64,000 nt of DNA. It comes from Thalassia testudinum (lineage: Eukaryota > Streptophyta > Magnoliopsida > Alismatales > Hydrocharitaceae). The stretch is taken from NCBI GenBank assembly GCA_037157565.1, contig JAZHRO010000039.1, positions 49,290,001 through 49,354,000 on the forward strand, in the 5' to 3' direction. The position numbers and the translations under genes were made by a program. Under the pieces are notes generated by a model that was given only the letters and a program-made list of their open reading frames with translations, was not told the DNA's origin and did no database searches. This document shows positions 37,101 through 46,126 of the stretch, piece after piece; position 1 is the first letter of the stretch, and the number at the start of each line of letters is the position of its first letter.

Positions 37101-40100
37101 GATTATGAAGTAGTTTGTATATTTAAGAGGCTTGGGGGTCTCTTTATATATTAATTGTTCCATAGACTTTGGACTGATGCTCTACAATCAGCTCCTCAAA
37201 TCTCTGTTCAGTTCTATTTGCTGTTATTCTTCTACATGATTCAGATATGGTCTCTTAAAAATTTTTAACAATTCTTTGCATGATCAGCTCTCTTTTAATT
37301 CTTTATTGATGGCGCATATGTCCGGAGTGATCCTTGGCGAGCCACCTTGGGAAGTGCACACACCAATATTGGTGTGTGCACGACAGTTAAGTGCTATTTC
37401 TTATCTTCTAGTGAGCTTATCATATTGTTATGTCCAAAGTTTTAAAAAACGCGAGGCGGTACCGAGGCGGTTTGCCTTCATTGAGGCAAGGCGTAAGCCT
37501 CGAGGCGGTCGAGGCGTAAGCCTTAGGATTTGCACAAAAAATATAGAAAAACGACCTAAACCTAAGAAATAAATAAAACTAGCAAAGTCAAATGACCTAA
37601 ATAGGTCATTTTGGAGCCTCTACTTAAAACAAGTTGCCAATGGTATTGAATATTATCGTAACCTAGATAATAACATTATCAGACCAACATATAATTCACT
37701 AAAAAATCCAAAATCCTAACAACCAAGCCCTACTAAGATCCAAACTTTCCCCTCAAACCCTAAAGCACACCTCAAAACTCATCCTAACCGACGATGCTCC
37801 TCCTTTGACGATGCTGCAGCAGAGCTACACCATCGACGATGCTCCTCCGACAACGACGCTGCAACAGCAGTTAGTAACCGGTGATGCTCCTCCTCCGACA
37901 ATGCAGCAGCAGCAGCTGGTAACCAGCGATGCTCCTCCTCTGACGATGCTGCTGCAGCAGCTACACCATCGACGATGCTCCTCCGACGACGCTGCAACAA
38001 CAGTTGGTAACCGGCGATGCTCCTCCGACGACGTAGCAACAGCAGCTGGTAACCGACAATGCTCCTCCTCCGACGATGCAGCAACAACTGCACCACCGCT
38101 TGAAGCAATCTCTGTAATGTCTCAGCTGCACCACTGCCTCATTCTTGCCTAAACAGCTGAGGCGGCACCTCATGTGCGCCTCACCGCCTCGGTCGCCTCA
38201 AACCGCCTCAGTTCAACTGAGGCACACACCTTTGGTATGCAGCCTGAGGCTGGTGCCTCGAGGCTATTTGAGGTTGCCTCGCCTCAAGGCGTATGCCTCT
38301 ATAGCCTTGAGGCACGTTTTTTAAAACCATGGTTATGTCTCAAGTCAGCTATTCTCTTTTATTTTTTATTGATAGGGGTGTGGAAAAGGAGACATTATAT
38401 TTGACTTAATATTGAAGGCATTTTTGGAGGAAGTTTTTTTTAATAAAAAAAAGAAGAAAAGATGGTTACTGATTATCAGCAGCCATCTAGATTAATATTA
38501 ATAAAAAAGGAATGAACTTACAAGATGTTCAACCACATCTCAGAAGAGGAAGACGCTTCCCTTACAACATTCTCAGCTCAAGCCCATCCCCTTCGGAAAA
38601 TGGAATCATTCCGTTGCAACTAAACCGACCATAAAAAAGCAATAGCTCTTACCTAGCCTGTCGCATCCACGTGCACCAAAGAACGAAAATACTCCCAACA
38701 AGAGTGAAAAGAGGACATATCCACCTCCCTTACATCACATCTTTCCCAAACTTCCTTGGAGAAGCCCCACTACTAAAAGAAGAGACGATGAAGATCCTCT
38801 GTCGTTGCCCCACACAAAAAACAATCTAGGTTGCTCTCCTCAATCCATCTCGAACCGGAAACTTGTCTCCGACTTCTCCCTTCTAAACAACCACAAAACT
38901 AACCTTTAACGAGATAAGCAAACTCCAAATGATAGAACAATCCTCCCAAATTAAAGCTGTCGAACCGACCTCCAAGGTTAACTTCTTGTAAGCCTTAGCC
39001 ACAAAGAAAACATCGCCCTCCCATCTGAAACTATCCATAGGTCCGTCACTAACAGACATGCCATGCAAAATCTCAAGGAATTCCTTCAGCTCCTGGAGAG
39101 AAGCATCAGAGAGACCCGGCTACAGAATCGGAGACCAACACCTAGTGTCCATGTCCCAAACATCAGAGATGAGCATCCTTATCTCGCACCAAACCAAATA
39201 GACATGGAAATAAGGATTGAAAACTACCACATCCCATCTAGTTATCTTTCCAAAAATGAAACAAACACCCTGCACCAAGAACCCAGAGGAGATTCCCTTC
39301 GAAATAAGAGGCTGAACAGAAGCCCAGAAAGAGGAAAGCCTCACCGACCAAGAGTGCCCAAGACCAACCTCCACTAATGCCCCATAAGAGTCTCACAACA
39401 GTTTATCGAAGAGGGCATTACCACCTGCTAAAAATCGCATCACACACTTCATAAGGAGCGCAATGTTGAACTCATCCAAGCGTCTAACACCAAGGCCCCC
39501 CCTCATCCCCGGCCTACAAGTGCCCCTCCACGACACTAACTACAAGAAACGCCCCTGGTGATTCAGACCTTTCCAAAAGAACCTTTTCCAAGCCATCTCC
39601 AACCTTGCCATAACTTTTTTCAGCGATATAAAAAGAGAGAAAATCGAAATAGCTGAAAGCACAAACTTCACCAAAACCAACCCACCTCCCCTTGAAAAGA
39701 GCCTGCCACTCCACCCATTCAACCTCTTGGTTATTCTTTCCTCCACCGGCCTCCAATCAGACATAACCAACCCCTTTCCCTTCAAAGGCAATCCCAAATA
39801 AGTAATGAGGAGTTTAACAATTGGCATACAAAGGATCTCTGAAATACGAACTTTCGAACCACTCTTAAGATGAAAAGGAACAAAGCCGACTTCCTGTAAT
39901 TTACCTGCAAGGTAGAAATATCACCGAAGAAGCCAACCAAAACCGCCACATGCTCTACCTAGGCAACACTCCCCTGAACAGAGCAACGAGGTGAGAAGGG
40001 ACCCATCTCCAGTAAGGGTGAAACCACTAAAGAAGCCAGAAGCACATCTAAAAGCCAAAAATGCTAGAGTATCAACCGCAATGTTGAAAAGTAGCAACGC

Positions 40101-43100
40101 TAAAGGACATCCATGCCTGACTTCCCTCTGTGGCTGCGACCAAAGCCTCAACAAGCTACCATTAACAACGATCGAGAAAGACGTGATCGTGACACATCGC
40201 CGCATAATTCTAACCCAAGCCTCCGAAAAGCACCTCCTCCACAAGATCATCCAAAGATAGGCCCAGGAAGTAGAGTTGTATGCCTTCAAAAAGTCTACTT
40301 TCCATAAAAAAGTTGGGCAAGGATCTATTCCAAAATGCTAACATTTCCTCAGCCAAAGCAACAGAATCCATAATAGATCTGCCAGTAACGAAAGCTGACT
40401 GAACTAGAGATATCAACATTGGTAACACAACTTGCAAGCGATTTGCAAAAGTCTTTGCCACTATCAAATACATCGCATTAGAGAGGGCAATAAGGCAAAA
40501 ATCATTAACGCATCTCGGACGTGGCTTCTTAGGAAGCAAGAAAAGGAAAAATCTATTCAACCTCTCAAAACCTCTATTCCCCTTAAAGACGTCCCTTACA
40601 ACCGCAACCACATCCTTTCCAACCACATCCCAGAACTCCCTAAAGAAGAGGACTAGCAAACCATCCGATCCTAGCAAGCCCTCTGCCTTCAACCCTCGAA
40701 TTGCCTGAAGCACTTCCTCTTCAAAAATAAGCTTAAGCAGATCATCCCTCGTATCGTCACTCAACCTTCCTATCTTAGAAAAATTATGAAAATGCTTTGC
40801 AAAAGCCCTGGAAATTTGCTGCCTCTGCGAATGGAAGTAATCAAGTTTGCCCTCCTTCTGGCACTAGCTACTAAATGAAAAAACTTTGGGTTAAAGTCCC
40901 CCTCCCTAAGCCAAAGCTATTTGGGCTTCTGCCTTCAATCAATCTCTCTTTTGGTCATCTTCTTTGATTTTATTTTGCAGTGCCACCCTATCACACAAGT
41001 CGTTCCCATCCAACCCTACCATTTCCTCCTCATCAATCGCCACCAAGGCTAACAAAGCCTCCTCTCTGGCACCCTCCCTCGTCTGCCTCACCATCTTTCT
41101 GAACTCTATCACTTGTTTGGCCACCCTAATACGTTCTGCCATAATGCGAATAGTAGAGGATCCCTCAGGAACATCTCACCACTTCTGCAAAATCAAATCC
41201 CTGAAATCAGGATCCAACAACCACGACTTCTGAAACTTAAAATAGGTTGTAGCAAAGCCTTCCTCCCCACTATCCCACAACAATGGACTATGACATACGA
41301 GGGCCAACATGTATGCCCAATATTAGTGGCCATAGATATTTTACCGTTTTTATGGAAAATCATAGTCGTTCAGCTTGGGTTTTTCTGGTGAAAGCCAAAT
41401 CCAAAATTCCACAAGTTGTGCAGTGGTTTTTTACTTAGATCCTGACACAGCACTGTCACCATTCAGGTTTTTTGAAGCGATAATGCTCTAGAATTCTTGT
41501 AGAAGGAGATGCAGAAGTTTTTTACTACGCGTGGAACTATTCATCAGACATCATGTGCTCACATGTCTCAACAAGATGGCATGGCAGAATGCAAGCTAAG
41601 ACATCTCTTGGATATTACATGGACTTTAATGATTCATATGAAGGTACTAAATCATTTTGGGGCAATGCCGTGTTGACTGCAGCTTATCTGATGCTTTAGG
41701 GGAGAATTCCCTATCAAGTTTTGCATCCCCATTATGATAGACCCTTTGCTATCACTGCATATTTTTGGCAACTCCTGTTTTGTTCAAGCATTTGGTACCT
41801 AGGACAAGTTTTTTCCATGGGCAATAAAGAGTGTTTTCTTGGAATACTCTCGAACTCAGAAGGCTTATAGGTGCTATGTTCTGGTCCACAAGCATTATAT
41901 AGTAACTACTGATGTCACATTTTTGGAGCGGGTACCTTATTACCCAGAGGAAGGAGCTAACATTGAGTTAGCTCTTAGCAAGACCTAGGTCTACCACCGT
42001 CGTCAAAATCCACTTCCTACAACTCCAGAGACTCTTGCTTCTATGGTACTAGTGTATTCCAAGGCAGATGATGCCACACCTATTGCACTGCACAAATCTA
42101 ACTGTTCTTTTATACATCTGATGTCTCACAATACTGGGACCTCATTTACAGGAGGTTCAACAGTTTACCTTCGTTCTTACTACTACTATTGTTCCTAAGG
42201 ACTATGCTCAGGCATCCCAAGATCTCCGGTGGCATGCTACTATGGATGAAAAGATGGGGGCAGTTCAATCTAGAGGAGCATGGGATGGTTCCATGCTCCC
42301 CTGATTCTATTGTGATTGATTGCTAATGGGTTTACACCATCAAATACTAGGTGGATGGTGTTGTTGATAAATTCAAGGCCCATGTAGTGGCTAAGGGATC
42401 TACACAAACTTATGACATTGACTACATAGAGACCTTCCCTTCAAAAGCCCGTATCTCTTCTTTCTGGATTATCATTGTAGCAGTCAATCGTAGGTGGCCA
42501 CTGTATCAACTTGACGTCAAAAATGTGTTTCTATAAGGTGATTTGGCAAAAGATGTATGAAGCTTAGTTATGTCACTCGAGGGGAGTGTATTTGTGCCTG
42601 AAGAAAGCTATTTGTGGTCTAAAGCAAAGTCCTAGAGTCTGGTTTAAGCGTCTGAGTACAGAGGTCCAAAGGATTGGTTTTTGTAGATCATCCTCAGATC
42701 ACTCGATTTTCATTTGGAGGTTCGAAGTTGGCCCTACTAATAGGGTTGTGGTGCTGGTAGTTTATGTGGATGACATGGTTTTTACAGGGGATGATGAGGA
42801 AGGCATTTGACAAACTAAAACATTCTTACATTCTATTTTTGTGACTAAAGGTCTTAGTGACCTAAGATATTTTCTTGGTATTGAAGTGGTTTGATAAGGA
42901 TCACATCTATCTCTCTCCTAGAGACAGTACACTCTACAGCTACTAAATAAGGCCGATGTTTTTGGAGCTAAGTCGTCAGGCATATCTATTAAGAAACCGC
43001 AAAGAGGCAGTCCATATAAGGATGATCCTCCCTTTGAAGATGTCACTAGATACCAAAGTTTGGGTGGAAAAATACTATAATTGACAGAGACTAGACTAGA

Positions 43101-45550
43101 TATTAGCTTTGCTGTTTGTAGGGCCAACCAACACATGTAGGCACCCCACTATAGTCATTAACACGAGGTGTGTCTCATCTTAAGATATCTTAACGGCAAT
43201 CTCAGCTTAGGACTCTACTATCGGGATAATGGTTCCATGGACATTATGGCTAACTCTAACGCAATTATGCAGGCTCCATTGAGGATCGTAGATCTACTTC
43301 TGGATATGCAGTTTTCCTTGGAGGGAATCTTATCTCATGGCAAAGCAAGAAGCATACTGTTGTAGCCCTATCTAGTGCAGAGGTAGAATGCAGAGCTATG
43401 GGCCATGCTATGTGTGAGATAATGTGGGTTATTGGTTTCTTACAAGACCTCGATGCCTTTACTTTTGCACCAATATTGTCATATTGTGATAACAAATCTG
43501 CCACATGCATTCCTTTCAATTCTATCTTATACGAACGAATGAAGTATATTGAGGTAGAGTGCCACTTCATCCATAATGTTGTTTTGGAAGGGGGGATTAG
43601 TACTCCATATGTCTCCTCCAAGCTACAACTGGCCGACATCCTTACGAAAGCCTTCAAGAGGAAGCGTCATGATTTCTTATATAGCAAGTTGGGGCTAATG
43701 GACATCTATGCCCCAACTTAGAGAGTGTAGACATTCCATTAGTGTTAGAGAATAAATTAGCTAGATATTTTAGGGTCAAATTAATTAGGATTGGGTGTCC
43801 TATTTTTAACCTTTCATATTTATGGTAAGTCAGTGATTGTGTTTTATGATGTTTTGTATACCTAAATACTCTCTCTATATAAAGAGGGTCAAAGCTTTCT
43901 TTTCTAAACAACACAAAAATAATCAAGTTGATCTCTCTCAACAATAGCTATATGATTTCATAAAGCAAATTTATTCGGGAATGGCCAGAATCATAAAATC
44001 TTGTATGTTGCATTAACCTCTGAAGGAGATTATGAACCAAATGTTTGACTAACAGAAACAGAAGATGGTTTTGTAGATGCAAAGTTCAAAAGGCAAGGCA
44101 ATGATACACGATGTGTCTGATTTGGGCAATCAAATCTTAGGAATGAATGGATTTGCGGGCAACATAAAATAAAGCCAACTTTTTTAATTAGGTTCAGTAG
44201 AAAGCCAGGCTTGAATGGCTTCCCAACCTTTTAACAAGGAATGGGGGTATATTTTTCAAGGTGAATAATGTAAAATTGAAGAAATGATGTCCTTAAAAAA
44301 TGCAGAGATGGTTAGACAAAGGGCAGGGTTTGTGAAGCCATGGGTGATATCATCACGAGGAATGCTGCCTGGGAGGATAAATACAGCAGAGATAGACCGC
44401 ACAAATTCTCTCAGTAATTACATGCTTAAATTTAATTGGGAGTATACTTTGATCCATCGGAATATGATTTCCTATCTTTCAATAAATATGATTTTTTTGT
44501 TGAAATCAGTTGTATTTTATAGCAGACAACGTACAGTTAAAGCTTAATTCCATAATTTTTGAAGTCTTAAGGAATTGGCAATTAAGGACGTAGAAAAGCT
44601 CACTTTTCTTGGAAACTCTGATGTTCAAAATTATTCTAGACATACTTTTAATTGTGGTCAATTGTATCAAGAATTGTCTCAAAGGTTCATAGCTGTTGAT
44701 TGAGGAGCTCTCCTCAAAGACAAAAGTCCTGGACAATGTCATTATGCAAATTGACAAAATAGTCCTCGGCCTTAGAAGTTGACAGCCCAGAACATAAGCA
44801 AAATAATAGAAAAACCGTAGAAAATATTAAAGGCAGCATCTACTAGTAATATTTGCCTCAATGATAGGATGTTATTTTGGTTTTTTCTCCTTCTGGCAAC
44901 CAAAACGGTTCTGTAGCTTGGGGAGATTATTTGTTTATGCTTCCTCTCACTAAATAGTTGACTGACGCAGACTTCACTAACCTGTTATTTCTTGCAGGGG
45001 CGCCTCAAAGTTGCTGATTTTGGATGGGCCGTCCAGTCAAACACCAAGAGGCATACAGTATGTGGAACGGTAGATTATCTTGCACCTGAGATGGTGGAAA
45101 GGAAAGGGCATGATCATGCTGTTGACAACTGGACATTAGGTATCCTGTGTTATGAGTTTCTTTTTGGGGTTCCTCCTTTCGAGGACCAGGACCAGGCCAA
45201 CACGTTCAGAAGGTAAGAATGTCATGTTTTGATGTTTTAAATAATGTTTTTAAATAACTTGAACGAGTGTACTAAACATATGCATTATATCAGGATAGCA
45301 AAAGTTGACTTGCAATTTCCTCAAACCCCTCCCGTGTCTCCAGAGGCAAAGGATCTTATAGGCAAAGTAATTGTACTACTTTTGCTTTGGATTAAACAAA
45401 AATCAAAGTCCAGAATACATCATCTAATATTTTGGCTTCAAAAACTCTCAGCTTCTGGTGAAGGATTCATCCAAGAGGCTTCCCCTTCAGAAGATATTGG
45501 AGCACCCCTGGATAGTGAAATATGCCGATCCTACTGGCTGCTGCAACTAG
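13157..45550 (+). CDS. AUR3: Aurora-type serine/threonine kinase, AUR3-like, with giant introns
   Basis: Six coding exons, 13157-13186, 13295-13627, 20674-20769, 44998-45212, 45294-45366 and 45452-45550, all have GT-AG borders. They join without a stop into about 281 residues, close to Arabidopsis AUR3 (288). Kinase landmarks are all present: Gly-rich loop [12 protein letters not shown] (26-37), catalytic Lys48 in [12 protein letters not shown] (140-147, Asp142), DFGW (160-163), T-loop KRHTVCGT with the activating Thr173, APE (182-184), [11 protein letters not shown], and the closing [12 protein letters not shown]. Aurora kinases phosphorylate histone H3 and control chromosome segregation. 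The short N-terminus and the residues around the active site resemble plant AUR3. Introns 2 (7046 bp) and 3 (24,228 bp) are filled with retroelements, yet every exon is intact. Whether the full pre-mRNA is spliced efficiently cannot be told from sequence. Confidence 0.92.
13295..13627 (+). CDS. AUR3: Aurora kinase coding exon 2 (N-lobe)
   Basis: 111 codons in phase 0, from [16 protein letters not shown] to [10 protein letters not shown], with donor GT at 13628. GC-rich, unlike the later exons. It carries the ATP-binding loop, the catalytic lysine and the hinge region [12 protein letters not shown]. Confidence 0.93.
13640..14110. repeat. intron 2: left part of an older interrupted repeat
   Basis: Contains AAACAAACCAAA-type units (near 13710 and 13755) that recur at 18780-18910 on the other side of the copia element. 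The same repeat family therefore flanks the copia insertion, which probably landed in it. The rest is CT-rich or AT-rich intron. Confidence 0.45.
14111..18739 (+). mobile_element. Ty1/copia LTR retrotransposon with GATTT target duplication
   Basis: LTRs at 14116-14271 and 18581-18734 begin TGTTAG. The 5-bp duplication GATTT is at 14111-14115 and 18735-18739. A primer-binding site TGGTATCAGAAC (initiator tRNA-Met type) follows the left LTR at 14272-14283, and a purine-rich tract GAGAGGGAG precedes the right LTR. Domain order is protease, integrase, reverse transcriptase, RNase H, which defines copia. Gag is largely missing. Many stops look like C-to-T changes (CAG/CAA to TAG/TAA, TGG to TAG/TGA). 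By eye the LTRs differ at about 13% of positions, so it is old and dead. Confidence 0.95.
15247..18544 (+). pseudogene. copia pol remnant (protease-integrase-RT-RNase H)
   Basis: Protease region around 15385 has [11 protein letters not shown] (family DSGAT/S). The GAG-pre-integrase segment [10 protein letters not shown] is near 15780. Integrase fragments cover 15830-16540, RT about 17040-17960 ([29 protein letters not shown] near 17623), and RNase H 18090-18520 ([13 protein letters not shown]). At least ten in-frame stops are present. Confidence 0.9.
18740..18935. repeat. intron 2: right part of the interrupted repeat
   Basis: Two related units with AACAAACCAAACCTGAACAA (near 18781) and AAATGAACCTAACCTGAATAA (near 18861), each followed by AGTAGGTTYGCTCAAGTT-like text. 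They match the units left of the copia insertion. The segment ends near CTTGTTTACACCCC. Confidence 0.5.
19006..19561. mobile_element. hAT-like foldback MITE built of GATATCG repeats
   Basis: The left end is CAAGGTTTTAAATATCG and the right end, reversed, is TAAGGTTTGAAATATTGCG. The interior is full of short self-complementary ATATCGATA / CGATATATCG units at both ends, giving a foldback structure. Flanking octamers TTTCCAAC and TTTTCATC agree at 6 of 8 positions, compatible with a decayed 8-bp hAT duplication. The ends are like those of the element at 37435-38331. Confidence 0.6.
19562..20673 (+). other. Aurora intron 2, 3' part; no other feature seen
   Basis: AT-rich intron with no bounded element recognised. 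It ends in a T-rich tract and CAG acceptor. Confidence 0.6.
20674..20769 (+). CDS. AUR3: Aurora kinase coding exon 3 (catalytic loop)
   Basis: 32 codons between acceptor CAG at 20671-20673 and donor GT at 20770. It includes [20 protein letters not shown], which carries the catalytic aspartate. It is the only exon on a 31-kb stretch between two transposon-laden introns. Confidence 0.93.
20770..21659 (+). other. Aurora intron 3, 5' part; no other feature seen
   Basis: AT-rich intron sequence before the first LINE. No coding or structured repeat recognised. Confidence 0.55.
22099..23629 (+). pseudogene. LINE ORF1 (DUF4283-type, CCHC zinc knuckle)
   Basis: Starts [18 protein letters not shown] frameshift falls near 22281 and a stop near 22442, then [20 protein letters not shown], the typical plant LINE ORF1 core. 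A zinc knuckle CX2CX4HX4C ([14 protein letters not shown]) lies at about 22818-22860. An acidic, low-complexity tail continues to about 23560. ORF1 proteins of this type bind the element's RNA. Confidence 0.85.
23626..24856 (+). pseudogene. LINE ORF2 endonuclease region (5' part)
   Basis: Begins [10 protein letters not shown], the usual start of plant LINE apurinic endonuclease. [10 protein letters not shown] follows, then [12 protein letters not shown] near 24000 and SDHSPML near 24270. It then carries the linker [19 protein letters not shown]. It is interrupted at 24857 by the reverse copia element. Confidence 0.85.
25148..28092 (-). pseudogene. copia pol remnant (protease to RNase H)
   Basis: From high to low coordinate: [17 protein letters not shown] near 28040, [15 protein letters not shown] near 27860, the integrase part 26994-27236 with [16 protein letters not shown] with [12 protein letters not shown] near 25950, and RNase H with [15 protein letters not shown] at 25342. 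Frames change often. Confidence 0.85.
28897..29259 (-). pseudogene. copia gag N-terminal region
   Basis: About 120 residues: [15 protein letters not shown], then [16 protein letters not shown] and [14 protein letters not shown], the usual copia gag (UBN2-type) features. A stop after SSKVY breaks it. The remaining gag continues to about 28420, with a damaged zinc knuckle ([11 protein letters not shown]). Confidence 0.85.
29973..31524 (+). pseudogene. LINE reverse transcriptase body, resumed after the copia insertion
   Basis: [19 protein letters not shown], then [20 protein letters not shown] near 30045, [37 protein letters not shown] and GLCQGDPL. The catalytic segment reads [11 protein letters not shown] where the family has FADD, so the active-site aspartates are lost. 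The thumb FTYLGSPIF to [12 protein letters not shown] covers 30961-31520. Confidence 0.88.
31520..32067. mobile_element. solo LTR, 538 bp, duplication GGTTG
   Basis: The sequence 31525-32062 begins TGTTAGGAATA and ends CTTGACA, and is flanked by GGTTG at 31520-31524 and 32063-32067. Removing it and one GGTTG joins TGGACTGAAAATTGG to TTGTATGATACTAAT and restores the LINE frame ([15 protein letters not shown]). There is no internal domain, so the element recombined to a single LTR. CACGTGG/CACATGG motifs repeat near its start. Superfamily is undetermined. Confidence 0.9.
32068..32817 (+). pseudogene. LINE ORF2 zinc-binding region, resumed after the solo LTR
   Basis: [19 protein letters not shown], then [25 protein letters not shown] (zf-RVT type, family W..s..G.fsvks.W), then decayed sequence to the next insertion at 32818. 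Confidence 0.75.
32818..36703 (-). mobile_element. second reverse copia element inside the LINE
   Basis: On the minus strand the 5' LTR is 36571-36703 and the 3' LTR about 32818-32945. They share ATTCCAAATGAGAAACC and AAAAGTAATATAAATAGT. Just inside the 5' LTR is the complement of TGGTATCAGAGC (36559-36570). Coding runs from protease ([17 protein letters not shown], near 35970) through integrase (34490-34987), RT (33575-34459, [10 protein letters not shown]) to RNase H (near 33060, DIFTKAL). Gag is missing. It differs in sequence from the first reverse element, so it is another copia family. A 5-bp duplication is not clear (GGGAC left, AGGAG right). Confidence 0.9.
33575..34459 (-). pseudogene. 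copia reverse transcriptase remnant
   Basis: Two long frames, 34199-34459 and 33575-34165, encode [69 protein letters not shown] and LGELRYF. The YVDD core is present but the frame is broken between the two parts. Confidence 0.88.
36704..37113 (+). pseudogene. LINE RNase H region, after the second reverse copia
   Basis: [35 protein letters not shown] and [16 protein letters not shown], plant LINE RNase H features. A stop near 36930 precedes the end of the domain; [14 protein letters not shown] near 36960 is still visible. Confidence 0.85.
37354..37381. repeat. 28-bp perfect palindrome
   Basis: GTGCACACACCAAT followed directly by its exact reverse complement. It lies downstream of the LINE and 45 bp before the hAT-like element. 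Not assigned to any element. Confidence 0.95.
37427..38339. mobile_element. hAT-like non-autonomous element, 8-bp duplication GTTATGTC
   Basis: The exact 8-bp duplication GTTATGTC is at 37427-37434 and 38332-38339. The ends are CAAAGTTTTAAAAAACG (left) and, reversed, CATGGTTTTAAAAAACG (right). An 8-bp duplication with CA-starting ends is typical of hAT. GAGGCG/CGCCTC units repeat near both ends and are self-complementary. The middle (37790-38100) is a CAG/GATGCTCCTCC minisatellite. No transposase. Confidence 0.88.
37790..38100. repeat. minisatellite inside the hAT-like element
   Basis: Imperfect tandem copies of a roughly 55-bp unit containing GATGCTCCTCCKMCGA, followed by GC-rich CAGCAGCAG and TGGTAACC. 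It makes spurious frames on both strands (LLLHRRRRS type on minus). Confidence 0.85.
38431..41310 (-). mobile_element. reverse LINE, 5'-truncated
   Basis: From high to low coordinate the minus strand carries an endonuclease end ([13 protein letters not shown] near 41300), linker (40939-41142), RT (40210-40764: [48 protein letters not shown]), RT middle (39921-40289: [15 protein letters not shown]), thumb (39540-39827: [31 protein letters not shown]) and zinc-binding region (38883-39068). A T run at 38431-38440 on the plus strand may mark the poly(A) 3' end. Many frameshifts. Confidence 0.85.
40210..40764 (-). pseudogene. LINE reverse transcriptase N-terminal part
   Basis: About 184 residues open, with [55 protein letters not shown] and [20 protein letters not shown]. 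These are plant LINE RT motifs. The frame breaks before the catalytic region. Confidence 0.85.
41311..43943 (+). mobile_element. 5'-truncated copia element with 3' LTR
   Basis: Integrase remnants ([15 protein letters not shown] near 41370), RT (42351-42900: [56 protein letters not shown] near 42760) and RNase H (43200-43720, ADILTKAF) occur in order, with many stops. A single LTR at 43726-43943 begins TGTAGACATT and ends CTCTCTCAACA, preceded by a purine-rich GAGAG. The left LTR, gag and protease are missing. The left border abuts the reverse LINE. Confidence 0.88.
43944..44997 (+). other. Aurora intron 3, 3' part; no other feature seen
   Basis: AT-rich intron, no bounded repeat recognised. 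It ends in TTTCTTGCAG. Confidence 0.6.
44998..45212 (+). CDS. AUR3: Aurora kinase coding exon 4 (DFG, activation loop)
   Basis: Runs from [10 protein letters not shown] to QANTFRR, with the last codon split after two bases. Acceptor TTGCAG is at 44992-44997 and donor GT at 45213. It holds the DFG motif, the T-loop threonine and the APE motif. Confidence 0.93.
45294..45366 (+). CDS. AUR3: Aurora kinase coding exon 5
   Basis: 73 bp. The first G completes the Arg codon from exon 4, then [24 protein letters not shown]. Acceptor CAG is at 45291-45293 and donor GT at 45367. Confidence 0.9.
45452..45550 (+). CDS. AUR3: Aurora kinase last coding exon
   Basis: [20 protein letters not shown] and then [12 protein letters not shown], ending in TAG at 45548-45550. 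Acceptor CAG is at 45449-45451. The RLxL...HPWI pattern is the usual kinase C-lobe end. An overlapping open frame through the preceding intron is a different frame and should not be mistaken for the exon. Confidence 0.92.
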   Translation, partial: LLVKDSSKRLPLQKILEHPWIVKYADPTGCCN

Positions 45551-46126
45551 GGAAGTTGGGTTATGGATTCAAGTGATTAAATACACAGGTTGGAAGGTTT
45601 TCCATGTTTGTGCATTCACAGTTGCCTTGCTCGGTGCCTGCCTTGTTTTGGTGCACCATGTGGTACTGCTTGTAAAGATATCAAAGAGCATAGATTCCAA
45701 CTATTATGTCGAAAGTGCTCTTTGTTGTACCTTGGGCTTCATTCCACTTCCATCGGTTCATAAGTAATTACATGGTAACAAACAAGCTGTCTTAGAGAAG
45801 CTGTCGGGAGGCCAGGGTTGAGTTTCCTACTCTATCCAGGCTGTTCGACGAGGTGATAATGTAGTTGATTGCTTCTAGATCCCCTTTTGATGATGCATTT
45901 AAAAAAGAACAAAAAGTCATTATTAATTACTTATATGCCCTGTAATCATTGCTAAAGATGTACATATTCTTATGTATTTTGTATTTACATATATACTTCT
46001 GAAAATAATCATTTACCTTTTTTATATATCCAATAACCTGTGTTGATTAAATAATAACAATCCTTTTATTGAGATATCATTTTTTTTCTCTTCTCTTTCA
46101 CCAAAAATCTCATTCTTCTTCGTTTA
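45551..46126 (+). other. probable Aurora 3' UTR and flank
   Basis: No coding region is recognised in this stretch, which directly follows the Aurora stop codon. The polyadenylation site is not clear. Confidence 0.45.

Larger units (their letters stand above)
21660..37270 (+). mobile_element. L1-type LINE in intron 3, interrupted by three younger insertions
   Basis: Parts of one LINE run in order. They are ORF1 (22099-23630), the endonuclease (23626-24856), the reverse transcriptase (29973-31524 with the RT body and thumb), the zinc-binding region (32068-32817) and RNase H (36704-37113). The breaks coincide with inserted elements, and codons read across the first two junctions after removing the insert. 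Ends are approximate: the 5' end may be a GC-richer leader near 21680, and no clear poly(A) or duplication was found near 37200-37270. Total LINE sequence is about 6 kb. It is inactive because of stops and frameshifts and a lost RT catalytic motif. Confidence 0.85.

Noticed and set aside
37779..38108. minus-strand frame of repeated RRRRSI
   Set aside because: Minisatellite translation inside a hAT-like element.
45244..45576. 110-residue frame covering Aurora exon 5 and its downstream intron
   Set aside because: Only 45294-45366 of this frame is kinase coding. The last exon uses a different frame with a clear acceptor.
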